A stretch of DNA of 41,697 nt from Nitrososphaerota archaeon (GCA_021325615.1 JAJPGU010000004.1:53983-95679), one strand, 5' to 3'; positions 15,821 to 24,600 are shown, counted from the first letter of the stretch. Notes: generated by a model from the sequence alone, not told the origin. Numbers and translations: made by a program.

Positions 15821-17029
15821 CTATCGCAAAAGCGGCGGGAGCAGATGTAATGCCTGAAAGTCGCTCAGGTGTCCCGAAGACCACGCGCAAATTCCCTGCC
15901 TGTCGACAGTCTGGCCCTGGCTTGCGGATGGCATGGTGATTATCTTGCTGTCCACCAAGAACTGTATCGAGCCAGCAAATTCCGAATCCCCTATGGTGTT
16001 GTTGCACCAAAGGGATGCCAGGTTCCTCACCCAGTGGGGGACAGGGCGTGAGTATACGACGGAAACCGAGAATGAGCGGAGGACCGACGTACCTTCCGCG
16101 TTTGACGCAGAGCACGTTACGGGCGTGGTCCCCACCGGAAAGTGTGATCCCGACGAGGGAAAGCAGACAGCGCCTGTGAGCCCTTCAAGAGAGGTCGAGT
16201 TGGCAAAGTTGACAACTGTACCCGATGCATTCTGCGTAGGGACTGTTATGTTCCTCGTCACGGGTGCAGAGGGTCCCTGGGCCGGACCCGGCTGGTAGTG
16301 CGTCCCGATGGTCAGGTAAATGCTTGATTCTGACGGGATGGGCTGCGAATAGTCTACTACGCGGAACTCAAGGGTGGACCCAATCTCCACTGGAAAGCCG
16401 TCGATTTCCCTTGGAATCTTGAAGGTTGCAGCAAAGATGTCGGTGTTGGGCCCAGTCTCCCGGAGGACTCCGTTTCCAATGTCAAATGCAGAATCGGCAA
16501 GAGTGGTGCTCACCCCTCCCATGTGTACCTCCACTGCACTAAGCGGTATGTCGTCTGGAACCTCCGAGTCTAGGTTGTAGTTTGGCGCATAGATTTGAAG
16601 CGTATAGTATTGCCCTATGTTGATGCTTTGGGCAGATGGCGCTACAGGCGTGGTCGGGATTGAGCTTAGGGTGACAGACTGGGTCAGTGTCTGAGGATGT
16701 CCCGAATAGTCAGCCGGCTGGTGGTAGGTCATCTGCACCACGTCTCCGTTTTGCAGCGGCCTCCCGTCAATGGAGGACGGAAGGGTTAGCTCGAGCTGGA
16801 ATTCTCCCGTGTCAATCCCGGTCTCGACCATCTCCGATGGCCCGGCTATAGGTATGCCGTTTATGGTAAAATCAACAAGGCCTGCAGTTGAAAGTGTCAT
16901 CACGCCACGGTGGTCCGTCACAAGGTTCTCGTCGTCTATGTAAAAGGTAAGTACCGTTCCCGGACTGGGCGATTGGGCAAGGACCCCAGGCACCGGCAGC
17001 AGCAGGAGGAAAAGTACGAGGCGCTTCAT
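15821..17029 (-). CDS. Secreted HYR-domain protein with C-terminal ASLW motif
   Basis: 402 residues starting with the signal peptide MKRLVLFLLLLPVPGVLA. Two related beta-rich blocks of about 110 residues follow, each with a GxxxETGxxTGxF-like element (EMVETGIDTGEFQLEL; LRETGPNTDIFAATFK) ahead of an I-D-G-x-P segment. Then comes a HYR domain (about 255-330: NITVPTQNASG ... HFPVGTTPVTCSASNAEG in outline) and a C-terminal motif PHWVRNLASLW followed by a SIQFLVDSKII helix. There is no C-terminal anchor. The ATG at 17029 has a TATA-like GGCTATAACT (17049-17058) about 25 bases upstream. Likely a cell-surface or S-layer-associated protein; the same C-terminal motif occurs in the pentapeptide-repeat protein at 37357-38235. 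Confidence 0.75.
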   Translation of the reverse strand: MKRLVLFLLLLPVPGVLAQSPSPGTVLTFYIDDENLVTDHRGVMTLSTAGLVDFTINGIPIAGPSEMVETGIDTGEFQLELTLPSSIDGRPLQNGDVVQMTYHQPADYSGHPQTLTQSVTLSSIPTTPVAPSAQSINIGQYYTLQIYAPNYNLDSEVPDDIPLSAVEVHMGGVSTTLADSAFDIGNGVLRETGPNTDIFAATFKIPREIDGFPVEIGSTLEFRVVDYSQPIPSESSIYLTIGTHYQPGPAQGPSAPVTRNITVPTQNASGTVVNFANSTSLEGLTGAVCFPSSGSHFPVGTTPVTCSASNAEGTSVLRSFSVSVVYSRPVPHWVRNLASLWCNNTIGDSEFAGSIQFLVDSKIITMPSASQGQTVDRQGICAWSSGHLSDFQALHLLPPLLR

Positions 17030-17207
17030 AGAACCATTAGGAACGGCGTGGCTATAACTATGTCTTGCCCCACCCCACACGGTTCCAATATCACAATTTT
17101 TGAGTTTTGTGATAATGAAGGTTAAAAGCTTATTTGCGAAACTAGTTTGTATTGGAACGTAGGGCGTCTTGCTCGATTTGTTTCAACGGGGGAGGCAGCT
17201 ACCGGAC

Positions 17208-17498
17208 ATGAAGCTTGCAAGCATCACGCCCTTTATCGCAATATCAATACTTGGAATCGCGGTTTTTTCAGGCCATTCCGCGCTCAACCGCAGTGTAGAC
17301 CTCACCCAGTGGAGGAACAACCAGCAGATCTTGCTGCTCATAGAGAACTGCCAAGACGGGCAAATAACCATGTCAGATTGCAAGGAGCAGATACCAAACG
17401 TACTTGACCAGTGCAGGGCCATCCATGTTCTTGCCTGCGACGACGAGAGGCTGGCAGGCATTCTGCACTCCGGAGACATCAAGGTCGGAATAGAGTAG
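17208..17498 (+). CDS. Small exported cysteine-containing protein
   Basis: 96 residues: MKLASITPFIAISILGIAVFSG is a signal peptide or anchor, followed by an extracytoplasmic helical region with four cysteines (IENCQDG, SDCKEQ, DQCRAI, LACDDE) that could form two disulfides. The ATG at 17208 is chosen because it directly precedes the signal sequence; an in-frame upstream codon would add a charged extension. Function unknown. Confidence 0.6.
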   Translation: MKLASITPFIAISILGIAVFSGHSALNRSVDLTQWRNNQQILLLIENCQDGQITMSDCKEQIPNVLDQCRAIHVLACDDERLAGILHSGDIKVGIE

Positions 17499-17629
17499 GA
17501 GTTCAAGGCCTGCGCCTGAAGGCGCCGGGATTTCTGGCGCGGATGCTAAACCTCGTGCCCGACAGCTCGCTAAGCGACGCGCTCGGATTGAGGTTTGCCA
17601 AATTCATAGAACGTTCCGGGCAGGCCTAG

Positions 17630-18130
17630 TCAGTTCTTCCTGTGCAGCCTGGGCTTGAGCTTGGAATTTTTCTTGAGCAGTTCCAGCGCAAGGGCCTTGT
17701 TATTCAGGGCAACGTCATATTTCTTGTCTATCCTAAGGGCGGCATTAAAGCACTTTATGGCGTCCTTGAGGAGCCCTATCTCGCCAAGCGAGAGGCCCTT
17801 GTATGCCATCGCCATGGCATACCTAGGCTGGATCTTCAGTGCCCTGTCATAGCAATCAATGGCGTCGTGATATTTCCCAAGGGTGTGCAGCGCCGACCCC
17901 TTGTTGACAAGCGCATCTGTGTTCTTGCCCTCAAGTTCCAATGCGAGATCATAGCACTTTATTGACTGCTTCAATTTTCCTAGGTTCTGCAGAGTTACGC
18001 CCTTGTTGATAAGGGCAGGCACGTTGGACGGGTCTTTGTATAGCACAAGATCATAGTATTCAAGGGCAAGCGTATACTCACCCTCTTCGCATAGGTCGTA
18101 TGCCTCGTCAAGAAGGGATGAGTTTCTCAT
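17630..18130 (-). CDS. Tetratricopeptide-repeat (TPR) protein
   Basis: 166 residues containing about four TPR units of 34 residues, for example EGEYTLALEYYDLVLYKDP, LGKLKQSIKCYDLALELEG, LGKYHDAIDCYDRALKIQP and IGLLKDAIKCFNAALRIDK. Such repeats form a right-handed superhelix that binds proteins. No signal peptide; a basic tail (KNSKLKPRLHRKN) ends the protein. A GATATTACC element (18153-18161) lies about 26 bases before the ATG. The partner is unknown. Confidence 0.88.
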   Translation of the reverse strand: MRNSSLLDEAYDLCEEGEYTLALEYYDLVLYKDPSNVPALINKGVTLQNLGKLKQSIKCYDLALELEGKNTDALVNKGSALHTLGKYHDAIDCYDRALKIQPRYAMAMAYKGLSLGEIGLLKDAIKCFNAALRIDKKYDVALNNKALALELLKKNSKLKPRLHRKN

Positions 18131-18244
18131 CTTCCAGTACTAGAAAATTGGAGGATATTACCTTTTACTGAAAGATCCTTTCCTTCCGGGTCAATGCGCC
18201 GTGTGCGGAACTATAATCATATACCGGTTGGTGATCCCACCATC

Positions 18245-19522
18245 GTGAATGAATTCCTCGCGCTTGCAATCTTTGCCCTAGTCTACGTCCTCATCGTAGG
18301 AAGGATGCGGTTCAAGATCCCCATATGGACATCCATGCTGATTGGGGCCGCCCTGATGATAGGTTTTGGGATAATCAGCCCCGAGTCAGCCTTCAAGTCG
18401 GTGCAGCTTGACGTCATAATGTTCCTCTTTGGGATGTTCAGCATAGTTTCAGCCCTTGACAGGTCCGGGGTAATCAAGTTTCTTGCCATCAAGATGCTCT
18501 CAAGGGCAAAGACTCCTGAAAGGGTCCTCATGATACTGGTCGTAGGGATTGGGCTCCTTTCGGCATTTCTTGTAAATGACACCATCGCACTCATGGGCAT
18601 ACCACTTGTGGCCTACGTGTCAAGGCAGATAGGGGTGAGACCGGCGGTACTGCTCATCGCCCTTGCCTTTGGGGTGACGGTGGGGAGCGCCATGACCCCC
18701 ATCGGAAACCCCCAGAACCTCCTCATTGCCATCCAGAGCGGGATAGACCTTCCTTTTACCAACTTTGTCAAGTTCCTTGCCGTACCCACGGTCATCAACC
18801 TCTTCCTCACATATTACATCCTGCGCACCTATTTCAGACGGGAGCTTGCGCAGGCTGGCCTTGGCAAGGTGGTGCTTGAAAACCCCGCCATAACTGACAA
18901 GAGGCTTGCCAAGATAGCGGTGGGCGGCCTAGTTGCGACGGTCATTGGCTTTTTCGCCTCAGAGGTGCTCAAGTTTTTCAAGATTGCCGACATAAGCCTG
19001 AGCCTAATTGCACTTCTTGGCGCGGCAGGCATCTACGCATTCAGCAGGGAACGCCGAGAAATAATGCAAAACGTCGACTATTCTGTCCTCGTGTTTTTTG
19101 CAGCGATGTTCGTTGTGACCTCGGCGGTCTGGTCTTCGGGGGCGGTGCCCATGATAATGAAGTACATCCCGCTTCCAAACCCCGCAGTCCCCTACCAGAG
19201 CAATGCGGTAATATCGATAACAAGCGTGCTTCTTGGCCAGCTGCTGAGCAATGTACCGTTCGTCTCACTCTACCACTTTGTAATGTTTCAGAACGGCTTT
19301 ACGGGAACGGATGTCTCATCGTGGATGATGCTTGCAGCGGCAAGCACCATATCTGGAAACCTTACAATCCTTGCCGCGGCGTCAAACATCATCATCATAC
19401 AGGCCTCCGAGTCAAGAAACGTCAAGCCATTCACCTTTTTTGAATTCCTAAAGGTGGGCGTCATTGTGACCTCGGCAAACCTGATCGTATACTACCTCTT
19501 CATCCTCCTGATAGGAGGGTAA
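18245..19522 (+). CDS. SLC13/ArsB-NhaD-type anion or ion permease
   Basis: A 425-residue membrane protein with about 11 helices in two inverted halves. The first half has the hairpin motif LVNDTIALMGIPLV and the SAMTPIGNPQNLLIA loop; the second has LLSNVPFVSLYHF and a SGNLTILAAASNIIII loop, the paired substrate-binding motifs of the ion transporter superfamily (ArsB, NhaD, CitM, SLC13). It could carry arsenite, Na+/H+ or a dicarboxylate; no ars gene is nearby, so arsenite is not favoured. The GTG at 18245 is preferred over ATG 18194 because the TATA-like AACTATAATCATATACC (18209-18225) lies between them at the leaderless distance. Confidence 0.85.
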   Translation: MNEFLALAIFALVYVLIVGRMRFKIPIWTSMLIGAALMIGFGIISPESAFKSVQLDVIMFLFGMFSIVSALDRSGVIKFLAIKMLSRAKTPERVLMILVVGIGLLSAFLVNDTIALMGIPLVAYVSRQIGVRPAVLLIALAFGVTVGSAMTPIGNPQNLLIAIQSGIDLPFTNFVKFLAVPTVINLFLTYYILRTYFRRELAQAGLGKVVLENPAITDKRLAKIAVGGLVATVIGFFASEVLKFFKIADISLSLIALLGAAGIYAFSRERREIMQNVDYSVLVFFAAMFVVTSAVWSSGAVPMIMKYIPLPNPAVPYQSNAVISITSVLLGQLLSNVPFVSLYHFVMFQNGFTGTDVSSWMMLAAASTISGNLTILAAASNIIIIQASESRNVKPFTFFEFLKVGVIVTSANLIVYYLFILLIGG

Positions 19523-19612
19523 ATGAGTACCACTGGTGTAATTTGTCTCCATTTGAAATCCAATCTAGCGATTCAAAACAGTCTTTAAGGGACGGTGTGG
19601 CTGGTCTTTTTA

Positions 19613-20242
19613 ATGCCGACCATAGTCTTCGACTTTGACGGGACCATTGCAGACACCCTCTCAGTGGTTATAAAGATAGCAAACAAGTTTGCAGACCACT
19701 ATGGGTACCGCAAGATACCGCCAAGCGACATACCGAAGCTGCGGGAAAAGAGGCCAAGCGAGGTCCTAAAGCACCTAGGAATATCCATCTTCAAGCTCCC
19801 AATAGTGGTCAGGAAGATAAGGTTCGAGATGAATAAGGAAATAGCCCACCTCCAGCCGCCGGTGAACATAAGGGATACGCTTCAGAGCCTGAGCAGGAAG
19901 GGGTGCGTCCTTGGCATACTTACGACCAACTCCAGGGAGAATGTCACCGAGTTCCTCAAAAACAACGACCTGCAGTTTTTTGACTTTGTTTACAGCGGAA
20001 GGGCAGTCTACGGAAAGAGCAGGCTGCTAAAGAAAATGATGAAAGAAAAGACAATCCCCCATGACGATCCGATTTACGTAGGTGATGAGATAAGGGATGT
20101 AGAGGCCGCGAAAAAGGCCGGGATACGTGTGATTGGCGTGACATGGGGCTACAATTCCAAGGCCGCACTGCAGAAGTTCAACCCCGACTATATCGTTGAA
20201 AAGCCAGAAGACCTGCAGCACATAATCCTTGAAAACTGCTGA
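19613..20242 (+). CDS. HAD-family hydrolase, phosphoglycolate phosphatase-like
   Basis: 209 residues with all HAD motifs: motif I VFDFDGTIADT (nucleophile and acid/base Asp) at about residues 5-15, motif II ILTTNS, motif III Lys in the KSRLLKKMMKE region, and motif IV VGDEIRDVEAAKKAG. The cap is helical, as in phosphoglycolate phosphatases that remove 2-phosphoglycolate or other small phosphomonoesters. The ATG at 19613 is used because a TTTAAGG element (19584-19590) lies about 26 bases upstream and the motif starts right after it. Confidence 0.88.
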   Translation: MPTIVFDFDGTIADTLSVVIKIANKFADHYGYRKIPPSDIPKLREKRPSEVLKHLGISIFKLPIVVRKIRFEMNKEIAHLQPPVNIRDTLQSLSRKGCVLGILTTNSRENVTEFLKNNDLQFFDFVYSGRAVYGKSRLLKKMMKEKTIPHDDPIYVGDEIRDVEAAKKAGIRVIGVTWGYNSKAALQKFNPDYIVEKPEDLQHIILENC

Positions 20243-20276
20243 AGGTTTTTACGGCGATGAAGCGGCAACGAATCAA

Positions 20277-20480
20277 TTGAGTGCCGACGTTACAGACGAC
20301 GAAAAGAAGGCCCTTACGCCGCCCTCCGGATTCAACCTTTGCGGAATAGACTATTTCGAACCCCTTGGGAGGAGACTCTACCTCATAGAACATTTTGAAA
20401 GATACCAGGACGCCCTTCAGGCCAAGAAGGACAGGGAAAGACCCGACGAATACCTCATACTTTATGCCGGAGCGCCCTGA
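20277..20480 (+). CDS. Short conserved-looking protein of unknown function
   Basis: 67 residues from TTG 20277, beginning (M)SADVTDDEKKALTPPSGF and containing CGIDYFEPLGRRLYLIEHF, then a charged helix and a C-terminal EYLILYAGAP. No ATG exists in the frame; an earlier TTG at 20229 would overlap the HAD gene. It sits 34 bases after that gene and 13 bases before the next, so it is probably part of the same transcript. Family unknown. Confidence 0.55.
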   Translation: MSADVTDDEKKALTPPSGFNLCGIDYFEPLGRRLYLIEHFERYQDALQAKKDRERPDEYLILYAGAP

Positions 20481-20493
20481 GCGTCCGGCCCAA

Positions 20494-20814
20494 ATGAACT
20501 TAATAGGTAAGCGCCTCGACCTTACCATAGTGCCGCTCAGTCCCGAGTTCAGCAAATACCTCCAGGATACCATCCATGGCATCATTGCAGGAATTCCCGC
20601 GCTGAAAAAAGAGTACCCAAAGTTCAGAGGGGAATGGAAATTTGAAAGCGACTCTGACTTTCTATATGGATGCATAGTAGGCCAGATGCTTGGAACCTGC
20701 CTTACCGCATTTAAGATGACCTACGAGAGGGCGGCAGGTCCTGACGAGATCATGGCAATAGGCGAGCTTGTCGAGTCGTACTTTCCGTTGATACGCGAAA
20801 AGATAAGGTCCTAG
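20494..20814 (+). CDS. Small helical protein of unknown function
   Basis: 106 residues from ATG 20494 (MNLIGKRLDLTIVPLSPEF); ATG 20464 is an alternative that would overlap the gene before. The protein is mostly helical with one cysteine-containing core segment (FLYGCIVGQMLGTCLTAF) that is too polar at its ends for a membrane helix, followed by YERAAGPDEIMAIGELVESYF. Third in a row after the HAD hydrolase. No family recognised. Confidence 0.6.
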   Translation: MNLIGKRLDLTIVPLSPEFSKYLQDTIHGIIAGIPALKKEYPKFRGEWKFESDSDFLYGCIVGQMLGTCLTAFKMTYERAAGPDEIMAIGELVESYFPLIREKIRS

Positions 20815-20851
20815 CTGCGGGCATGTCCCGCACCGGAGGAGACAGTCATGC

Positions 20852-21103
20852 TCATTTCAGGGGTCTTTCATGCATTTTTTTGAAGATTCTCACGGCCTCT
20901 AAATGCGAGCAGTTTGCCTTGAGCCCCTTCCCGTGGTGGAACTTGTAAAAGTTCTTGAATCCCTCGCACTCGCAGGATTCCGAGCTCACAAAATAAGACT
21001 TGGCAGGATCGCTTGACGACCTGACTTGGTAAAGGTCATCCTCCACCTTTACCACGCCTTCCTTTGCAAGGGCCTTTGCCTTCTTTATCGTGTTTGCGCT
21101 CAC
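20852..21103 (-). CDS. SWIM zinc-finger protein, stand-alone
   Basis: 83 residues from GTG 21103. The C-terminal half has C-E-C at about residues 44-46 and C-S-H at about 65-67, the CxCx(n)CxH signature of SWIM zinc fingers, within SCECEGFKNFYKF and KANCSHLEAVRIFKK. SWIM domains bind DNA or proteins and usually sit in larger helicases or Rad51-related Sws1 proteins; here the domain is almost alone. The N-terminus TIKKAKALAKEGVVKVEDD resembles the strand region that normally precedes SWIM. It shares an AT-rich promoter region with the divergent gene at 21162. Confidence 0.75.
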   Translation of the reverse strand: MSANTIKKAKALAKEGVVKVEDDLYQVRSSSDPAKSYFVSSESCECEGFKNFYKFHHGKGLKANCSHLEAVRIFKKMHERPLK

Positions 21104-21161
21104 AACTTCACAGGGCCCGGCAGGGAATAAAAAATTTGGCCCTCCTCCTCACGAGATTTAA
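21104..21161. promoter_or_regulatory. Bidirectional AT-rich promoter region
   Basis: GGAATAAAAAATTT (21123-21136) lies about 27 bases from both the GTG of the SWIM gene (21103) and the ATG at 21162. Read in either direction it can serve as a TATA element, so both genes are probably leaderless and co-controlled. Confidence 0.5.
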
Positions 21162-21533
21162 ATGAAATGCCGCCCTACAAAACACGTGCGTGGGAAAAGG
21201 ATGCTTGACGCAATCAATCATGGAAAGATAACGATATCAGTCGATGGCAAGCCCCTCATGGCGCTTGACCGCGATGCCAAGTCCCTCGAGATAGAGTTGT
21301 CTGGCCTTGAGAGGATCAACATGAGAATCTCAGGCCTGTTCGTAGCAAAGAAGGAACGGGGCAGGGTGCTTGTCGGGTCTTCTGACACCGTTAAAAGGTT
21401 TGTAAAAAACGGGTGGAGGTTTTCGCTTTATGACAAGGGCGAGCGGCTGATTAGTGCCGGAGGCGCCGCTAGGCTTGGGCCGCGGGTACGCTTCAACCCC
21501 CTAAGACTTGGGCGCATCCTCAAGGCAGTCTAG
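21162..21533 (+). CDS. Basic protein of unknown function
   Basis: 123 residues, strongly basic, starting MKCRPTKHVRGKRMLDAI. The pattern of short strands (ITISVDGKPLMALD, RVLVGSSDTVKRFVKNGW, RFSLYDKGERLISAGG) suggests a small alpha/beta domain and the charge suggests nucleic-acid contact, but no family was recognised. ATG 21167 is out of frame; the start at 21162 fits the shared TATA region. It converges on the next gene with a 4-base overlap at the stops. Confidence 0.6.
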   Translation: MKCRPTKHVRGKRMLDAINHGKITISVDGKPLMALDRDAKSLEIELSGLERINMRISGLFVAKKERGRVLVGSSDTVKRFVKNGWRFSLYDKGERLISAGGAARLGPRVRFNPLRLGRILKAV

Positions 21534-21772
21534 ATTTTAGGCGTCATCATCACTACGTTCTTCTTCGACGATGCCTTCTTTTCTTCCTCGGTAAGGTCCC
21601 GCACGTGCACAGAGAATGTCACAAGCCCTTCAATCTCAAAGGACTTTTCCATGCCGGGCAGTTTAATGTTGGTCTTCTGGAAGTTGATGTCCAGTTGGGA
21701 ATGCTTGTCAGCAAGTGATTCTATCAGCCCTTCAAAGAAGTTTGCGTCCTTTTCCGGATTTTCCTTGCTCAT
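21530..21772 (-). CDS. Small conserved thaumarchaeal-type protein, unknown function
   Basis: 80 residues from ATG 21772 (MSKENPEKDANFFEGLIESL). An N-terminal helix is followed by strands LDINFQKTNIKLPGM and FEIEGLVTFSVHVRDL and a charged helix DLTEEEKKASSKK. No signal peptide and no known motif. The frame is open further upstream to 21793, but the ATG at 21772 gives the natural polar N-terminus. Confidence 0.55.
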   Translation of the reverse strand: MSKENPEKDANFFEGLIESLADKHSQLDINFQKTNIKLPGMEKSFEIEGLVTFSVHVRDLTEEEKKASSKKNVVMMTPKI

Positions 21773-21815
21773 TGGACAAATAATGTGCCCCAAACTATTT
21801 ACGCGTTTGGTGCGA

Positions 21816-22046
21816 TTAGCACTGGGCCAACAGTATGAGCGTGGAGCGGACCCCGGTTATCCGCCTTATCTTGTCCGAGACGGTCTGGTTTATCCCATCA
21901 ATGGTTTTGGACTCGATCTCAGCAACGATGTCGTAATGCCCCTCTGTCCCGTGGGCCTCCTTGACCCTGTCTATAGAACGGAGCTCGTCAAGCACCTGCT
22001 CCTCCTGCCCGTAGTCACAGGCGATCATGACATATGCAGTCGCCAT
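21816..22046 (-). CDS. Stand-alone Lrp/AsnC ligand-binding (RAM) domain
   Basis: 76 residues that form a single RAM (ACT-like) domain: MATAYVMIACDYGQEEQVL, the HGTEGHYDIVAEIES core, and a C-terminal strand STLILLAQC. Lrp-family RAM domains bind amino acids and form dimers and octamers; without the HTH this protein may modulate Lrp-type regulators or act as a sensor. A second stand-alone RAM protein, beginning with the same MATAY, lies at 32445-32699. A GTGATATTTG element (22062-22071) supports the ATG start. Confidence 0.85.
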   Translation of the reverse strand: MATAYVMIACDYGQEEQVLDELRSIDRVKEAHGTEGHYDIVAEIESKTIDGINQTVSDKIRRITGVRSTLILLAQC

Positions 22047-22189
22047 GATATCTATCCGTCATCGTGATATTTGAAGCAGCTAACTTGTTGCCATCCAGCC
22101 TGCAACTTCCCGGTGTACCGCAAAGGCACGCAATATTCAACTTTGAAAATTGTGGCCGGCCTTAAATACAAATTCCCGCTCTGGTACCT

Positions 22190-22621
22190 ATGAAAATTAA
22201 AACCATTCTCGTACCTCTTGACGGTTCTCAAAACTCGCTCCGTTCGCTGAGACAAGCGCTTGACCTTGCGGTCCAGTTGGGAGCATCAGTGATAGGACTT
22301 CACGTAATTACAGAGATGAGCGGGTTTGCCGCAGCCCATGCCCTAGTCATAGGCGAACCAAAATGGCCCAGCCATGTGAAGGATATCATGAGGGAGGCAA
22401 TGAGGACTGCCGAAAAGACACCAGTCCCATACCAGCAGGTAGTAATTGGCGGGATGGTTGCAGGATACGACATTGTCACATTTGCCGAGGGCAGGAGGAA
22501 TGCCGTCGACCTGATAGTGATGGCCCGCAGGGGATCCATACTTCCAAAAGAGGCATTCCCAGGAAGTACCACAAACTTTGTGATACACAAGTCAAAGGTG
22601 CCAGTACTGCTGGTAAGATAG
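22190..22621 (+). CDS. Universal stress protein (UspA family)
   Basis: 143 residues with the Usp alpha/beta fold: ILVPLDGSQNSLRSLRQAL at the N-terminus (conserved Asp), ASVIGLHVIT, VDLIVMARRGS, and the C-terminal GSTTNFVIHKSKVPVLLVR. The ARRGS-x9-GSTTN spacing matches the ATP-binding G-2x-G-9x-G-S/T motif, with Arg-Arg in place of the usual Gly/Arg. USPs help cells tolerate stress; the role here is not specified. A CTTAAATACAAAT element (22161-22173) lies about 25 bases before the ATG. Confidence 0.92.
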   Translation: MKIKTILVPLDGSQNSLRSLRQALDLAVQLGASVIGLHVITEMSGFAAAHALVIGEPKWPSHVKDIMREAMRTAEKTPVPYQQVVIGGMVAGYDIVTFAEGRRNAVDLIVMARRGSILPKEAFPGSTTNFVIHKSKVPVLLVR

Positions 22622-22691
22622 GGCCTTCCAAGTAAAACCGCTCCAAGGCCATTTCTTCGTCCTTATACTCATCGGTGAGAACCAAATTGCT

Positions 22692-23762
22692 ATGCTAAAA
22701 GGGGGGCTTGCGGCAGATAATTGTCTGGAAATGACTTGGAACAAAGATGAAGCCCCTGCTGCCGGCTCGGCTGGCATGGAACCTGCCGTAGAGGCCCAGG
22801 ATCTGACCAAGATATATCACGGCAACATACGCGCAGTAGACGCCATAACATTTTCGATAAGGCGTGGAGAGATCTTTGGCCTCCTTGGACCAAACGGGGC
22901 CGGAAAGACCACAACGATAAAGATGATTGTCACGCTCAGCAATGCGACCTCGGGCAGGCTGCAAGTCTTTGGGGTTGACATATTTAGGTCCCCGGTTGCG
23001 GTAAGGGGGATGCTTGGATACGTGCCACAGAGCATTTCCGTCGACGCCGACCTAAGCGGGTATGAAAACCTCCTGATTTTTTCAAAGCTTTCCTTTGTCC
23101 CAAAAAAAGACAGGGCAAAAAGGATATGGGACGCGTTGGATTACATGGGACTGAGCGATAGGGCCCATGACCTGGTGAGGCATTACAGCGGCGGGATGAT
23201 GAGGAGGCTTGAGATCGCACAAGCCGTTGTCAACAGGCCCAAGGTACTCCTCCTTGATGAACCTACCATCGGTCTTGATCCCTCCTCAAAGATGCACGTT
23301 TGGAAAAGCATCAAGCAATTAAGGCAGGAGTTTGGCACTACCGTGCTCATGACAACCCATGACATGGGGGAGGCAGACGAGCTCTGCGACAGAATTGCCA
23401 TAATGTCCCAAGGAAAAATTGCAGCACTTGGAAGTCCTGAGGACCTTAAAAGGGGCGTCGGCGGCGATGTTGTCACACTTCACCTGTCGTCACCGCATCT
23501 TGATGTTCTTATCCCAAGGGAAATAGGCAACACCGTCCACAGCGAGGCAAAAATGATCCAGGTGCTAACAAGAAACGGAGAGGAGGCAATACCCACCATC
23601 ACCGATTTTTTCAGGTCGCAGAAGATAGGAATCGAGTCGATATCAGTCCACCGTCCAAACCTCGATGACGTGTTCATGAAATATGCAGGCAGGCGGCTCC
23701 ATGATGAGGAAGCCGCGGGTGCAGTCAGTGCCAGACGAGACATCGTGAGGCACATGAAATGA
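22692..23762 (+). CDS. ABC transporter ATP-binding subunit, DrrA/ABC-2 type
   Basis: 356 residues. Walker A GPNGAGKTTT, Q-loop GYVPQSIS, signature YSGGMMRRLEIA, Walker B VLLLDEPTIGLD and H-loop TTHDMGEAD are all intact; a C-terminal regulatory domain of about 80 residues follows, typical of DrrA-like exporters (about 310-330 residues). The N-terminus is longer than usual; ATG 22731 or 22776 may be the real start, because the domain begins at AVEAQDLTKIYHG. The stop overlaps the permease ATG (ATGA). Together they form an exporter for a drug, lipid or glycan; the substrate is unknown. Confidence 0.93.
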   Translation: MLKGGLAADNCLEMTWNKDEAPAAGSAGMEPAVEAQDLTKIYHGNIRAVDAITFSIRRGEIFGLLGPNGAGKTTTIKMIVTLSNATSGRLQVFGVDIFRSPVAVRGMLGYVPQSISVDADLSGYENLLIFSKLSFVPKKDRAKRIWDALDYMGLSDRAHDLVRHYSGGMMRRLEIAQAVVNRPKVLLLDEPTIGLDPSSKMHVWKSIKQLRQEFGTTVLMTTHDMGEADELCDRIAIMSQGKIAALGSPEDLKRGVGGDVVTLHLSSPHLDVLIPREIGNTVHSEAKMIQVLTRNGEEAIPTITDFFRSQKIGIESISVHRPNLDDVFMKYAGRRLHDEEAAGAVSARRDIVRHMK

Positions 23763-24529
23763 ACATCCGGAGATTTGTGTCAAGCTCCCTCACCGTGGCG
23801 GAGATGGAGGCAAGAAAGATCCGCCATGATACCACTGAGCTTTGGACAAGGGTTATCCAGCCGGCACTCTGGCTGCTTGTTTTTGGCGTGACATTCAACA
23901 GCGTCAAGGGCCTGCCAAGCGGCTCCTTCTCCTACATACAGTTTATCACGCCTGGGATTCTGGCCCAGTCGGTGCTTTTCATCGCCATTTTCTACGGCAT
24001 CACCGTAGTCTGGGAGAGGGATGTCGGCATAATTACTAAACTTCTTTCCATGCCCGCCTCACGCACCTCCATAGTGCTGGGCAAGTCGCTTTCGGCAAGT
24101 CTAAGGGGCGTCTTCCAGGCAGTAATGATTTTTGTGCTGGCCCTGCTCCTCGGGGTAAAGATAAGGCTGGACCCAGTAGACGTTGCTGGCGTTTTTGCAA
24201 TCGTGATTCTTTTTGCAATCTGCTTTTCTAGCCTGTCCATGCTGATTGCCTCATTCATGAAGACAAGGGACAGGATGATGGGAATAGGCCAGGCACTTAC
24301 CATGCCACTCTTCTTTGCGAGCAATGCCATTTACCCAATCTCAATCATGCCGGTATGGCTCCAGTATGTTTCAGTTGCAAACCCACTAAGCTATGTGGTG
24401 GATGCCATGCGTTCCATGCTACTTTCCGGAAATTATTCAAACCTGCCAATCGACATCGCGGCCCTACTTGTTTCTACAACCGCCTTTGTAGGACTTGCCT
24501 CGTTTACAATAAGGCGCCTGCTAGAATAG
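23759..24529 (+). CDS. ABC-2 type transporter permease (DrrB-like)
   Basis: 256 residues with six predicted membrane helices and the ABC-2 fold: an amphipathic N-terminus (MEARKIRHDTTELWTRVIQP), helices from residue 30 on, the coupling region VWERDVGIITKLLSMPASR and the SNAIYPISIMPVWLQYVSVANPL block near the C-terminus. Its start overlaps the stop of the ATPase gene by 4 bases. It forms the membrane channel of the exporter encoded with the upstream ATP-binding subunit. Confidence 0.93.
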   Translation: MNIRRFVSSSLTVAEMEARKIRHDTTELWTRVIQPALWLLVFGVTFNSVKGLPSGSFSYIQFITPGILAQSVLFIAIFYGITVVWERDVGIITKLLSMPASRTSIVLGKSLSASLRGVFQAVMIFVLALLLGVKIRLDPVDVAGVFAIVILFAICFSSLSMLIASFMKTRDRMMGIGQALTMPLFFASNAIYPISIMPVWLQYVSVANPLSYVVDAMRSMLLSGNYSNLPIDIAALLVSTTAFVGLASFTIRRLLE

Positions 24530-24600
24530 CAACCACTGCACGGCATGAGGGTGGGAATGTTCCGATGTCTTTAATTTATCGACCTGTAGAGGGGAGGTAA

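Noticed and set aside
17543-17629. 28-codon frame MLNLVPDSSLSDALGLRF
   Set aside because: Short, no promoter or ribosome-binding site of note, no family; could be real but cannot be supported.
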